The notes under the pieces were generated by a model, which saw only the letters and a program-made list of their open reading frames with translations, was not told the origin of the DNA and made no database searches. From contig OY986439.1 in assembly GCA_963920525.1 (NCBI GenBank), positions 53,098,982-53,162,981 on the forward strand: a DNA stretch of 64,000 bases, given 5' to 3'. Source of the DNA: Dichetophora obliterata (taxonomy: Eukaryota > Arthropoda > Insecta > Diptera > Sciomyzidae). Made by a program: the position numbers and the translations under genes. Below are positions 53,222-63,847 of the stretch, in pieces (position 1 is the stretch's first letter; every line of letters starts with the position of its first letter).

Positions 53222-54891
53222 AATAGTCTTAAGCAATTTTGTGCAAAAAAACTACAAAAACCAAAATTTGGATGAAAAAGTTATAGCTGTTGAAACTTGA
53301 TTTTTTTTCAAAAATTCTCAATGTTCCTGTTTTTGGCATTTCGAACACACACAAAAAATCATTAAAAAGCGATAAAATTTTTCTTCGCATTAAAAAATTA
53401 CTTAAATAATTAATAAAAAAAATTTTAGATATTCTTTAAAAGAAATTTAATTCCAGGGCTGCCAACATATCAGAGCCTAGTTTTAGGGTAAAAAATATTT
53501 TAAAAAACCCTAAAAATCAAAAAATTTAATTTTTCACCACTGCCGTTGGTGTCGAAAGCGCTGCTCGATTAAAAACCACTTCCTTATGGAATAAAATATT
53601 TAATTAGCTTATATTTAATGTAGATTTATTTTGCAACATTAAATTAATTAAAAATTTAATAAGGCAAATTTTTCCGATTTTTTTTTTCCTTAATCTTTTT
53701 TAACTTTAATATGGCGGTGTGATCCGATCACGGTTGCCACCTCAAATTCTCACGAAAAACCCTTTTCCCACAAGCAAAACTTAATAACCACGAAAATTCC
53801 CATGGTATAAAATTGAAAAAAAAATCCCATCGATATCAAAAAAACCACAAAAAATACCACGGGCATTTAAAATAACCTCAAAAACCCCATACAAATAAAA
53901 AAAACCATGAAAAATCCCATTTGTATTAAAAAAACCACGGTAAATCCCATTTGTATTAAAAAACGCCACAAAAAATCTCTCTTCTATTAAAAATTACCAC
54001 AGTAAAAAATACAGTTAAAATTGTCAAAAATTAAACAAAAAATTAAAAAAATTCAAAAGAACAACCGTATATTTCAACGTCTGTGTTTTAATTAGTCTTT
54101 TAGAAATAACATTCCATAAAAAATATTTGTTTAATCCACCTTAAACCTGTTTAAAGTTTACAAAAATAGTTCCAATTAAGTTTGCAGTCTAACCAAACCT
54201 TAACGAATTCGTTGCAAAAATCATGTAAATGGTTTGAGACAATTTTGACAATGAAAAAAATATGAAAAATATACACTTTTATGTATATATTTATACATAT
54301 TTTAACTGAAAAATTAAAATAAATCCTTCAAAACAAAAAAAAAATCCCACAAAACAAAAAATCCCACGTAAATTAAAAAACCACACTCAATTAAAAAATC
54401 CCATGGGAATTTCCATTTCCCACGGCAATTAAAAATAACCACAAATGGGATTTTTTCCCACAAAGGTGGCAACCACTGATCTGATTTGGTTTCTGATCCT
54501 TGGTTGCTGATCCGATTTTGAATATGTTGTGCTTGTTGGATTGGTGCATAAAGCTAATTCACATATTGCGTGAAAATTAAAATTGTTAATTTTTGGGATT
54601 TTTTTTAATATTTTTTATCCTAAAACTAGGGTCTGATATGTTGGCAGTCCTGGAATAAATTTTTTTTTTGGAATATCTAAAAAAGTTTTTTAAAATTATT
54701 GAAGTCATTTTGAATGCGAAGAATAGTTTTATCGATTTTTTTATGATTTCTTTTGTATTTGAAATGCCAAAAACAGGAACTTTGAGAAATTTTTAAAAAA
54801 AAATCAAGTTTCAACAGCTATAACTTTTTCGTCCGAATTTTGGTTTTTGTAGTTTTTTACACAGCTTTGGTTTTGAATAGCTTAAGACTAT
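53222..54891. mobile_element. Long inverted-repeat element with nested hAT MITE
   Basis: The left arm (about 53222-53555) and right arm (about 54575-54891) are inverted repeats of about 320-330 bp, with ATAGTCTTAAGC as the outermost bases and GCTGCCAACATATCAGA/TCTGATATGTTGGCAG inside. The loop of about 1 kb holds the MITE at 53729-54477. No transposase frame. Confidence 0.8.
53729..54477. mobile_element. hAT-type MITE with 30-bp internal repeats
   Basis: GGTTGCCACCT at the left and AGGTGGCAACC at the right are inverted. The flanks GATCCGAT and GATCTGAT (53721-53728 and 54478-54485) are 8-bp direct repeats with one mismatch. The interior has about seven degenerate units of about 30 bp resembling AAAATCCCATTTGTATTAAA followed by AAACCAC, so it is tandem-repetitive. 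Confidence 0.75.
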
Positions 54892-55210
54892 GCTAAAGTC
54901 AACCGTTAAGTCGTTTTTTTAAATTCCGCATTTTTGGAGTTTTGAGGATTTTTCGTAAAAATACCCAAACTCGAAATTTACAAAATGTTACACTTCTAGC
55001 AGGCCCGTAGCTAGTATCGAGCCTGCCCTAGCCAAATTTCCGTATGCTTTTACTGCCCTCTTTTGTCAGTCATTGCCAATAACAGCTGGCAAAAAATTGT
55101 AAAGAAAGTTAATTTTTGGTGAAAATTTATAGAATGTTGTTATTTTAATTGTTTTCAAGATTTTTGAGCGAGTTTTTTAGATAATTTATTATTTTAAGTG
55201 TTTTAAACTA

Positions 55211-55476
55211 ACAGCCTTATTCTGGCAAATTAACAAATTGTTAACCAGTATTTTGAAAATTTCTATGTGTTTGTTGTTTTCAATACAAAATTTAAAGCTC
55301 AAAAAACAAAATTTGTTAATGAAATTGTCAATAACTGAAAAGCAGTTGACAATTTTTATCAAAATTTGTTATTTTTGAGCTTCAAATTTTGTTTTGAAAT
55401 AAAAAAATTACAACAAACACATAGAAATATTCAAAATACTGATTAACAATTTGTTAATTTGCCAGAATAGGGCTGT
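55211..55476. mobile_element. Hairpin MITE, TATTCTGGCAAATTAAC type, copy 2
   Basis: A 266-bp palindrome with ends ACAGCCTTATTCTGGC and GCCAGAATAGGGCTGT, matching the copy at 19463-19718 over nearly its whole length. The longer outer match here shows the full TIR begins at ACAGCC. Confidence 0.88.
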
Positions 55477-55850
55477 AAATATACACAAAAAAAAAATTGC
55501 AGTCGTTTTTTCAGCTTTTGTGTCTCCCAGTTTGCTGTTCTGATTAGGAAAAACACTTGCATCTACTTGAGGATGAATGGGGAGGATTTCGAAATTATAT
55601 CATGTTTCAAGCGCCAGCTGACTGCATTTCGGATTTTTCAACTTTAAGCGGCTGTGCCAGGTCAGCAGTCTTCACTTATTCCTGTAATGTAAATACTTAG
55701 CATTCATTCTCAAATAGTTATACATACTTTCCCCAATCTACTAATAATAATTAGTCTAATTAGTCTAACTAAAACTACTAATTGGGAGCATAAAAATTTG
55801 GAAAAGCTGAAAGGAAAATAATGGATGTTGCAGACATAGCTTGCGATTGA

Positions 55851-56410
55851 ATGAGGTACTTTTTCGAAAAAACAATTAAAATAACAAGGTTTTATATCAC
55901 GCGAAACTCAGTAGTAGAACAATCACTTGGTGAGAGAAGTGAATATTCTATTGAAATTAAGCCGGTTTACTTTGATATCGTTGATAATATTATATTCAAA
56001 TTAAAAAAGCGTTTCACCAAAAATGATCGTATATTGTTGGCATTGTCATAAGTTTACGAAATGAAGCCGGCTTGTTTGAAAATATTATGTTCTGTAGGCT
56101 TAAAAATACCCTCTGATGCCGAGATGTCTGTCGCAAAGAAATATCTGGGCAAAAAAGGGATGAGCATCAGAAAACATCACCAAATTCAATCAGTTTTGAT
56201 ACGTTTAATGAATTGTATCTAATGCGCGATGCGTTTCCTGATACTTATAATTTGTTTTGTGCAATCGAACCATTCGGCAACAGTACGGCGGTTTTGAGTC
56301 GGTATTCCGGCGGTACGGCGGAAGCATCATTTTCCCGTGTAAACCAAATCAACAGAGTTCAAAGATTATCTTCGCAAATTTAATGAGAAACTAAGATTGC
56401 CTTTGTATTA
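55851..56410 (+). pseudogene. hAT transposase fragment, decayed
   Basis: The start reads SEYSIEIKPVYFDIVDNIIF, then KLKKRFTKNDRILLALS and a stop, matching the hAT region before the dimerisation domain (Y-x-x-x-D-x-x-x-x-LKxRF). After several stops, GGTAEASFSRVNQINRVQ is the dimerisation-domain block (AExSFSxxNxI). The DDE core between is not recognisable. The hAT assignment also rests on the element's TIR and 8-bp duplication. Confidence 0.6.
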
Positions 56411-56501
56411 AACAGCAGAGCTGTGACTGTAGTAGAAATCAATATAATACATTCGAAATTCGCTTTCAAACATTGAACTCATTTATGTTATATTTAAAGC
56501 A

Positions 56502-56858
56502 TAGTACTCTGTTCAGTTTCATGTGAAATTCCACTCAAATCTCCATACAAAAAGTGACAGCTGCGAAACAAGTGTGGAAATTTTCTCAACATGTTCGTCA
56601 GAGCAGTACTCTGTTCCGCTGCGTGAAATTATCGCAGCATGTTTCTGAGCAACATTTTTTCAAGACAATTTAATTGTACTGCCTATTTATTTTGAAGTGA
56701 AAAGAGAGATATCATATGAAATCTTCCAACTTATTTTCTGAGTCTCTCAGAGAAACGTTGCCATAGAAATTCCTCGCAACAAACTTTAAGTCAGAAATTT
56801 CACGCAACAAAGAAATAGATGTTGCCAGCGAAGTTTCACGCAAGCGAACAGAATACTA
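56502..56858. mobile_element. TIR element, TAGTACTCTGTTC ends
   Basis: TAGTACTCTGTTC at the left and GAACAGAATACTA at the right are inverted with one mismatch. GTGAAATT and AATTTCAC motifs recur in both orientations within. 357 bp, no coding. Confidence 0.6.
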
Positions 56859-56976
56859 GGCTTTATATGTTAATATACTTTACTTTTTTTTTACTAAAAT
56901 ATACATTTGAACAATAAAGTCATTAGATAACATGTAAAAATATAAAAAATTCATTTGAAAATATGTTAATATGCAT

Positions 56977-57543
56977 TAGGGCGGGTCGATTTATTTTTAT
57001 TTTAAATACCATACCTCTATCGTTAAAATCGAGTCCCCTACTTTTTGTTGGTAGATTTTTTTTCCAAATTGACGTTCGTATGAAATATTACCTACACGTT
57101 CACATCCGTATGTAAAGCGCAAATCAGTCCAGTCGTAACGTAAGGTTCGTAAGCTTCGTAAGTCAAAAAAATTGAGCCAAAAAAATGGCCATGAAAGTAA
57201 TATTCTTGGACAAAATCATGAAAAAATGGAAAAATGCTCCAAAATTTGGACAAAAATGCCCGTAACTTTTGAACCGTTGGACCAATGTTGGAGATTTTTT
57301 TTTCCAACGCGCCTACTGGCGATTAAACCCGATCGATAGTTTTTGAGTTATGGATGTGAACGTGTAGGTAATATTTCATACGAACGTCAATTTGGGAAAA
57401 ATTCTACCAACAAAAAGTAGGGGACTCGATTTTAACGATAGAGGTATGGTTCCTTCGGCAAATTTTCATGGAATAACCCATAGAATACGGAAATCATAGG
57501 GAAATTGGTGAATTTTTCACTCCCTACAAATCGACCCGCCCTA
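56977..57543. mobile_element. Foldback MITE, TAGGGCGGGTCGA ends, 8-bp duplication
   Basis: Ends TAGGGCGGGTCGATT and AATCGACCCGCCCTA with the exact 8-bp duplication ATATGCAT (56969-56976 and 57544-57551). Inner arms of about 105 bp (57008-57112 and 57347-57445) are inverted, including CGTTCGTATGAAATATTACC. 567 bp, hAT-type by duplication length. Confidence 0.9.
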
Positions 57544-57652
57544 ATATGCATATATATATTTATATACAAATGCATGAAAAAAAATTTGTATTTTTTTACT
57601 GGAGGCTCAGCCTGCCCGGCTCTTATTTTCTGGCTACGGGCCTGACTTCTAG

Positions 57653-59149
57653 TAAAAAATTTCCTAACGACGAAGTTATTCAACGTAATCACATAATTTT
57701 TTGTATTTGAATTAAATGTTTTCAGAAAAAATTTCAACAGCATTTTATTGCAATGTTTTCAAAAATGATTTTTTTAGATTTTTATTTACTACAACAAGAA
57801 AAAAAAACATTTTTTTCGAAAAGCAAAATATCACTACTCTAGCCATTTTTATCCGATTTTTAAGTTTTACACCTCATTTTTAGGGACAATAACAAACAAA
57901 GTGCATACCAGTTTTAGGCACAAAATAAGGTTTTATGTGCAAACAATCGAGTAATATGTAAAAAGTCAAAAAAATGTTCATATACTTTTCAATTTCAAAT
58001 CTAAATCGCTTTGATGGTCGGAAAAATAATTTCCAATTACTTACAATTTAATATTTTTATTGTTTTTACATCAAAAGGAACGATTTTTCAGCCCTCCATC
58101 TTAAGAAAAGTGATTTAGAAAAATAAGGTCACCTACATAACATAAGGTTAATATGTATATAAAAATTACTTAAAAATAATTCGTTGAAATTGTCATCTCT
58201 TCTGACTGAAAGTCTGAAAAACCTGCCATAGATTTCTTTAGAGAATGAAATCTTTAAATACGCTAACTCGAAACTTTGACCCTTTTTTTCAGTTTTAATC
58301 AATTTTCCCAAAAGTGTCGTCATGGTGATTCAGATAACTTAAAAAGTACATATTTGACATAGTTATTTTTTGTTTAATTGTCTGTTGATAACAAGAAGAT
58401 AGCAAGTTTTAGTGACTTTTGCCGCTTTTTTTAATGACCACAATTCTTCCCAAACAAACTTTCAGCGGAAATAAAAAAGAACTTAGACATGCTAGACAAT
58501 AACTTTGTTCAGCAAAAGTAATTAACATGGCGTTTTTTTTTCTATAAAAAGTATACCTTGGTTAATTAGTTACAAAATGGTGTTTGACTGTGTAATAAGT
58601 CGAACGAATGCGGATTGTGGAACAGTTGCAGCTAATTTGAGATAACCAATTAGATGCTTTTGCTTGCTATATACAAGTTTTTTTCGTTAAAATTTAGGCA
58701 AAGTGTCACCGTTTTCTTCCTAATCCTCTTTTGAAAGTGAAGGAGGTGACTGAGTCAGAACGGGTGTTTTTTATTTATATGTTTTTTAATTGGTTTTTGT
58801 TTGTTTTTGAAGAGATCTGTGTTCTTGCTAATGATATCTTATTTTTAAACTTATCTTTAAAGTGCCTGTCGTAGGGTCTACATTCGTTGGATTGAATTAA
58901 GCTATTGAACAATTTGCGCCATAACCACAGAAAAGGTGTAACCATCAAAAACAAAATTTTACAGGAAAAGCAATTTTCTAATTTTGTCTGCACAAGCAGT
59001 GCATGTAAACTCGATTTTTGTGATGGGTATAACTTAGGTATAACTTATAATTTGAAATTTTGGGAACAGTTTCATCACTGACATGTCCACCGTGATATTC
59101 TTAAAGGTCCCTGTTAACCTCTGCGGCAGAAGTACGAGGCTGTTCCTTG
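57653..59149. other. AT-rich DNA, no gene recognised
   Basis: No supportable frame. Part of 58590-58670 (GAACGAATGCGGATT..CCAATTAGATGC) is similar in reverse to 62300-62360, so a mobile element relic may extend here, linked to the Tc1-like fragment at 59150. Confidence 0.4.
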
Positions 59150-59390
59150 ATTTTTCTTATTATAGTCCACTCGTCCCGAAAACTTAATTTTTTTGGCCTG
59201 CCTGAACGTTTATACCAACACTTAACGAATTCCTTTCTAAAATGCTATGAATGGTGGAAATGCTTCTATTTGTTGAATTTGAAATCTCTTTAAGTGTTTT
59301 TCCTTCTTCACGCATTCTAAAAAATTTTTTGCTTCAATAGTAGTTTCAGCGGACTTTCTACCCAGTTTTCAATAATTTTAAAAAACATGC
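59150..59390 (-). pseudogene. Tc1-like transposase DNA-binding fragment
   Basis: Reverse translation gives WYKRSGRPKKLSFRDEWTII, then RKIKEQPRTSAAEV, the GRPxK hinge between the two helix-turn-helix parts of Tc1-type transposases, preceded by a decayed helix region. No DDE core is recognised downstream. The sequence CGAATACTTTTGTGAG at 59522-59537 may be its TIR; the same 16-mer recurs at 62401-62416. Confidence 0.5.
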
Positions 59391-60146
59391 AGCAAGACAA
59401 ATTGACTTTCAAAAAAACCTAACGCCAAATAAATGCACACATGTTAAGAAACAAAAGTGATGCCAAATTAAGTGGGATTCAAAACGGTACATTTAAAACA
59501 GGGATGCTACTGAGCATTTTTCGAATACTTTTGTGAGTTAGATTTAGACACTTTACACAGTCCAACAGCATTTTTGGAACAGAATAGCGACCCTAAAATT
59601 CTGAAAGGGTATGTTGAGTAGATCATTTTTGTAGAACAAACTTATGGTCCAGCACGTCTGAGTTTTTTTTTACAGTGGGTTAAAGTTTTCATTTTTTGGT
59701 CGAAGGGAGCATTATACTATATAAAAAAAAATGCTGTAAGTTAATGTCTGAGAGAATTCCTATGATCAGAGTTGTATTGTGGAATTGTATGAGGATTATT
59801 TTTGTAGAAGATCTTAACCCTCTAACTGGTCTCTTTATGGGTCAATTTGACCCTTTTATCGAGAAAATCAAAAAATATCCTTTAAAAAAGGACATTTAAG
59901 GATTAAAATATTCTACGAAAATGTTTGCCGAAAAATTTCAGTGGGGGTCACCAAAGACACCAATATTGTAAATAAAGCTCTTTACGCTTAATTAGTAAAA
60001 TTACTCACCAACTTCTATAAAAAAATTATATGTAATTTTGTTTTAATAGTGGTTTATTATAGTATGTACATATTTATTTTTTTGCTTCAAATTTTAAAAG
60101 GGAATTGGGAAATAGCAGTAGTATGACAATGGATTAGAGATTAATC

Positions 60147-61584
60147 TTAATATGCTTTCCTGTATTTAGCTTGACGTGAGTGTTCCGATGGGTCAAGGTT
60201 TCTGTACAAGCCCCATACGTATTCAGCAAGCATTACACTTTGGGATTTCCCTTTGAATCTTTCTTCCAATACCTTTATATCCTGATGAAACCTTTCACCG
60301 TGTACATCTGAAACCGCTCCAAGGTTTTCTTTAAAAAAATTTAGATGGGAGTTCAGAAAATGCAGCTTTAGTGACATCTTAACGCCAATATTGTTAAAAC
60401 CGATTAGCATGTTTTCAATATTTTCTGCATAGTTTTGTGCTTTTGAGTTTCCAAGGAATTCTGATGTAACCAGCTGCATAAAGTCAAATGCTGTCTTTTG
60501 CATATCCGACAGATGACCATAAAATTCTTCATCTTGTAATAATTTTCTTATATCGGGTCCAACGAGCATTCCTAGAAAAGGTAATTTACATTAAATGAAA
60601 TAAATTATTTCTTAAAACCGTATTTTACCTTCTTTTAATTTTGCTGCAGATAATCTGGGGAAAATTGTTTGAATGCGTTTGAAAGCATTTCCTTGTGTAT
60701 TTAAGCTTTTAATAAAATTTTTCACAAAGCCCAACTTAATATGCAGCGGTGGAAGTATGACCTTATCTTTTGGGACAAAGGGTTCATGGATTACATTTAA
60801 GTCACCAATAATATTGTCTTTACGTTCTTCGAAATATTTAATATGATAATGGCTGCTGGTAGCACGTGAATCCCATTTACAAAGAAAGCATATATGTTTT
60901 GTGTATCCTGTTTGCATTCCAGTGAATATTGCAATCATTTTGAAGTCTGCGCATACTTCCCATTTATATTTATAGTATTCAATCTTATTTAAGAGATTTG
61001 AAATGTTTGTATTGAAACCGGTATTGATGGATGCTAATTTCCATTGTGCAGTAAAACTGCTTTTAAACTGTGTTTTGAACTATCTATAAATAGTCGCCAA
61101 GCGGAAGAGTCCAGTGGAAGCTTTAGATATTTTAGAACCTCTTCAATACTGCAACAGTATTCAAGTTCTTCTGATTTCTTAAAATAACTTTCCAGATCAG
61201 CGTGTCTTTTTCGTGGCGATGTAACTTTTACATCGGCTTTTATCAAATTCCTGTTTTTCAATCTGGAACATAATATTTCAGCTTTCTCTTTTGTTAGTCC
61301 TAAATCTCTTACAAGATCTTCAAAATAAGCTTGGTCTATCAAATTAGGACATATGTTTAAGCAATCAAGAGGCAAGTACCGCCTTTGTACCAGGTCAAAA
61401 GACCACTTTCGCAGGTAGTACATACAGTTTTTGGTATCCAAGCTTCAGATAAATATCGTATTCCAAAGAAAAGAAAATATGGTTCTTCAATTGTAGGGAA
61501 TATCTTTCTTCTGCTTTGATGGTGCGTAAAATGTCCACAAATAAAACAAAACCAATCTCTTAATTTGCAAACTGAATCCGCCAT
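60147..61584 (-). pseudogene. Unrecognised intron-bearing gene of long-TIR element, broken
   Basis: The ATG at 61584 opens MADSVCKLRDWFCFICGHFT, continuing to VCTTCESGLLTWYKG; CxxC pairs suggest an N-terminal zinc-binding module. A deletion or frameshift leads to YFEDLVRDLGLTKEKAEILC, then AWRLFIDSSKHSLKAVLLHN, a 1-nt shift, KMIAIFTGMQTGYTKHICFL, CKWDSRATSSHYH and VILPPLHIKLGFVKNFIKSL. An intron of 57 bp (60572-60628, GTAAAA..TTCTAG) joins KLKEG to MLVGPDIRKLLQDEEF. The last exon has MSLKLHFLNSHLNFF, NLGAVSDVHGERFHQDIKVL and a stop after YRKAY. I recall similar uncharacterised multi-copy arthropod proteins but no function. It may be the element's own recombinase or cargo. Confidence 0.7.
60572..60628 (-). 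other. Predicted 57-bp intron
   Basis: Donor AAG|GTAAAA and acceptor TTCTAG|GAATG. Splicing joins AAA GAA GGA ATG in one frame as KEGM, restoring a continuous protein that matches the unspliced order in the relative at 62850-63590. The size is typical of fly introns. Confidence 0.75.
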
Positions 61585-61601
61585 GCTTATTTAAGCTTCA
61601 A

Positions 61602-61783
61602 TTGTTCTTTTTTTATATTAATTTTAGTAAAAATAACACCCGATATGTACTGCTTAGTAGCTCAATTATGCTTGATTTTTTTCTTTTATTTTTAATTATT
61701 AATTTTAATAAATATCACACCCGATTTGTAAGTAACAGCTTACTAGACGCGAGAACTCAGTGTTTGGCCCGGCCGAACTCGAA
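61602..61783. other. Region between gene start and right arm
   Basis: About 180 bp of A+T-rich DNA upstream of the ATG at 61584. A promoter for the reverse-strand gene would be expected here or in the arm. Two imperfect repeats (TTAATTTTAGTAAAAATAACACCCGAT and TTAATTTTAATAAATATCACACCCGATTT, read across 61618 and 61701) stand out. Confidence 0.4.
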
Positions 61784-62292
61784 TTTTACTAATTAAGCGT
61801 AAAGAGCTTTATTTACAATATTGGTGTCTTTGGTGACCCCCACTGAAATTTTTCGGCAAACATTTTCGTGGAATATTTTAATCCTTAAATGTCCTTTTTT
61901 AAAGGATATTTTTTGATTTTCTCGATAAAAGGGTCAAATTGACCCATAAAGAGACCAGTTAGAGGGTTAAGATCTTCTACAAAAATAATCCTCATACAAT
62001 TCCACAATACAACTCTGATTATAGGAATTCTCTCAGACATTAACTTACAGCATTTTTTTTTATATAGTATAATGCTCCCTTCGACCAAAAAATGAAAACT
62101 TTAACCCACTGTAAAAAAAAACTCAGACGTGCTGGACCATAAGTTTGTTCTAAAAAAATGATCTACTCAGCATACCCTTTCAGAATTATGGGGTCCCTAT
62201 TCTGTTCCATTCAAAAAGTCTTAATTTGTTGGACTGTGTTATTGATTTTGGGTGATTTTTGAAGATGTACTGCTTTTAATTTGCATCTAATT

Positions 62293-62416
62293 GGTATTAA
62301 TAAAGGTATTAATATCTGTTGAATTTACTTCAGTGAGTTTAAATTCGCAGCATTCGTTTATATTAAAAAAAATTTAGTTAATTTTGGAAGATTTTTTATT
62401 CCGAATACTTTTGTGA
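62293..62416. repeat. Relic shared with the Tc1-like region
   Basis: GCATCTAATTGGT and GCAGCATTCGTTT here match, in reverse, 58590-58665. CGAATACTTTTGTGAG at 62401-62416 equals 59522-59537. Pieces of one Tc1-like family thus lie on both sides of the long-TIR element. Confidence 0.5.
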
Positions 62417-62849
62417 GCGACAATATTTATCATTGGAAAAAAATTTCGATATGGCAAAATGTGTAATAGTAAGAAAAAAAAATGCATTAAGGGCCAATTT
62501 TTCAATGCGAGCTTAAATCGGTTTAGGCAAAAAAGAAACACATTATATGATAAGATAAGTCAATTTAACTTCAACGAATGCTAAAATATCTTACTGAAAT
62601 ACGTTTATTTCATCTGCATTTCTCTGCCGCCCTTGAACAATTTCTTTGTTTTTGTAGATGTGCTTGTGAACAGCGCATTGTGTTTTCTGAAATTTGTGGT
62701 GTTGGTTTTGACTTAGTATTTAATTTTAAGGTCATCCTGATATGTTTATCGTGTCAACTTTCGCAAAATTTGGAAAAATTTCAACAATATTGTTTCAATA
62801 CAGCCGACAGAACTATAACAAAATATCCAAGTGTCTACATATAACAGAG

Positions 62850-63590
62850 TGTCTACACAAAATACCGCTGTTTTCTCTGCAAGTGGGACAGTCGAGCACG
62901 TGAACACCACTTCTACAAAAAGGATTGTCCAGAAAGAATTGAATCTATAGTTGAAGAGAGCAATGTCAAAAACGTTTCACTTGACAAAAAGGAAAACATA
63001 ATTCTTCCACTGCTGCACATTAAACTTGGACTTAAGAAAAATTTTGTAAAGGCGTTAGACAAATAAGGTGAAGCATTCGCATATTTGAAAAACATTTTTC
63101 TTAATCTCTCTAATGCCAAGATATAAAAAGGTGTCTGCGTTGGACCGCAAATAGAAAAGATGTTGAACGATCTTCAATTCGCAGAATTAGTACCACCAGT
63201 TGAGGCAGCGGCATGGGATTCTTTTAGAATGATTTTTTTTTAGCTTCCTCGGGAAGAGTAAAAGTGAATCTTATGAGAAAATAGCCAACGGTTTGCTCAG
63301 GAATTAAAAACAATGGGAGTAAAAATATGAACGCAGAAAATTCACTTTCTGCATTCCCATTTGAATTTTTTCCGAAGAATCTCGGCGACGGGAGTGATGA
63401 ACATGGGGAAAGATTTCACCAGCAGATGAAGTCCATTGAGAATAGGTACTTAGGATTTTGGGACGAAGGTATGATGGTGACTATTGTTGGTTTCTCATCA
63501 AAGAACCCGATCCCGAGTCGAATAAACGACAAAACAAGAATCGTAATCATATTAAATATTGTACAATGTAGTCAATGTAAAAAACAATGA
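62850..63590 (+). pseudogene. Diverged relative of the gene at 60147-61584
   Basis: Forward translation gives YRCFLCKWDSRAREHHFYKK, ENIILPLLHIKLGLKKNFVK, ALDK, a stop, GEAFAYLKNIFLNLSNAKI, a stop, GVCVGPQIEKMLNDLQFAEL, then KIHFLHSHLNFFPKNLGDGS and DEHGERFHQQMKSIENRYLG. Each block has a counterpart in the gene at 60147-61584 (CFLCKWDSRA, PPLHIKLG, VGPDIRKLL, HFLNSHLNFF, VHGERFHQDI). The two differ at many residues, so they are separate subfamilies. Several in-frame stops and at least two frameshifts are present, and no intron is seen at the equivalent site. The upstream half (62570-62850) is not recognisable. No TIR arms were found. Confidence 0.75.
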
Positions 63591-63847
63591 AATTCAGTAA
63601 AGGAACAATAAAAACCAAATAAAAATATATATACAATGTAACAACAATGTTAATGATGAAAATAAAAGAAAAGTTAAAAATAAAAATATTATATTACAGC
63701 AACCCTTACTTTTAATTTATTTATGTGTCAGTAAAATCTTATATATTAATACGCAAACATCAAATGTTACATACAAAAATGCTTATTGTAGGGTATCCGT
63801 AAGAGATGACGAAAAATGTCTCCAGAACTTGCTGCATTTATTATCAA
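63591..63847. other. AT-rich spacer
   Basis: Sequence between the pseudogene and the Helitron end, with (AAT)-rich simple sequence and no coding frame. Confidence 0.35.

Larger units (their letters stand above)
55000..57644 (+). mobile_element. hAT transposon, CAGGCCCGTAGC ends, 8-bp duplication
   Basis: Perfect 12-bp terminal inverted repeats CAGGCCCGTAGC / GCTACGGGCCTG are flanked by the exact duplication ACTTCTAG (54992-54999 and 57645-57652). It carries a decayed transposase (55851-56410) and three palindromic inserts (55211-55476, 56502-56858, 56977-57543). Confidence 0.93.
59555..62239 (-). mobile_element. Element with about 450-bp TIRs carrying an unrecognised gene
   Basis: The left arm (59555-60000) and right arm (61784-62239) are inverted repeats of about 450 bp with only scattered mismatches (for example CCTATGATCAGAG versus CCTATAATCAGAG). 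They run from ACACAGTCCAACA at the outside to CTTAATTAGTAAAA at the inside. The 1.8 kb between holds a reverse-strand gene. Within each arm is TTAACCCTCTAACTGGTC, a piggyBac-like end with TTAA (59815-59818, 61963-61966), so an inner element of 59819-61962 is an alternative reading. Confidence 0.75.

Noticed and set aside
59696..59899. 67-residue frame present identically in both TIR arms (also 61885-62088)
   Set aside because: It is duplicated because the arms are inverted repeats. It has no domain and overlaps probable TIR signals.
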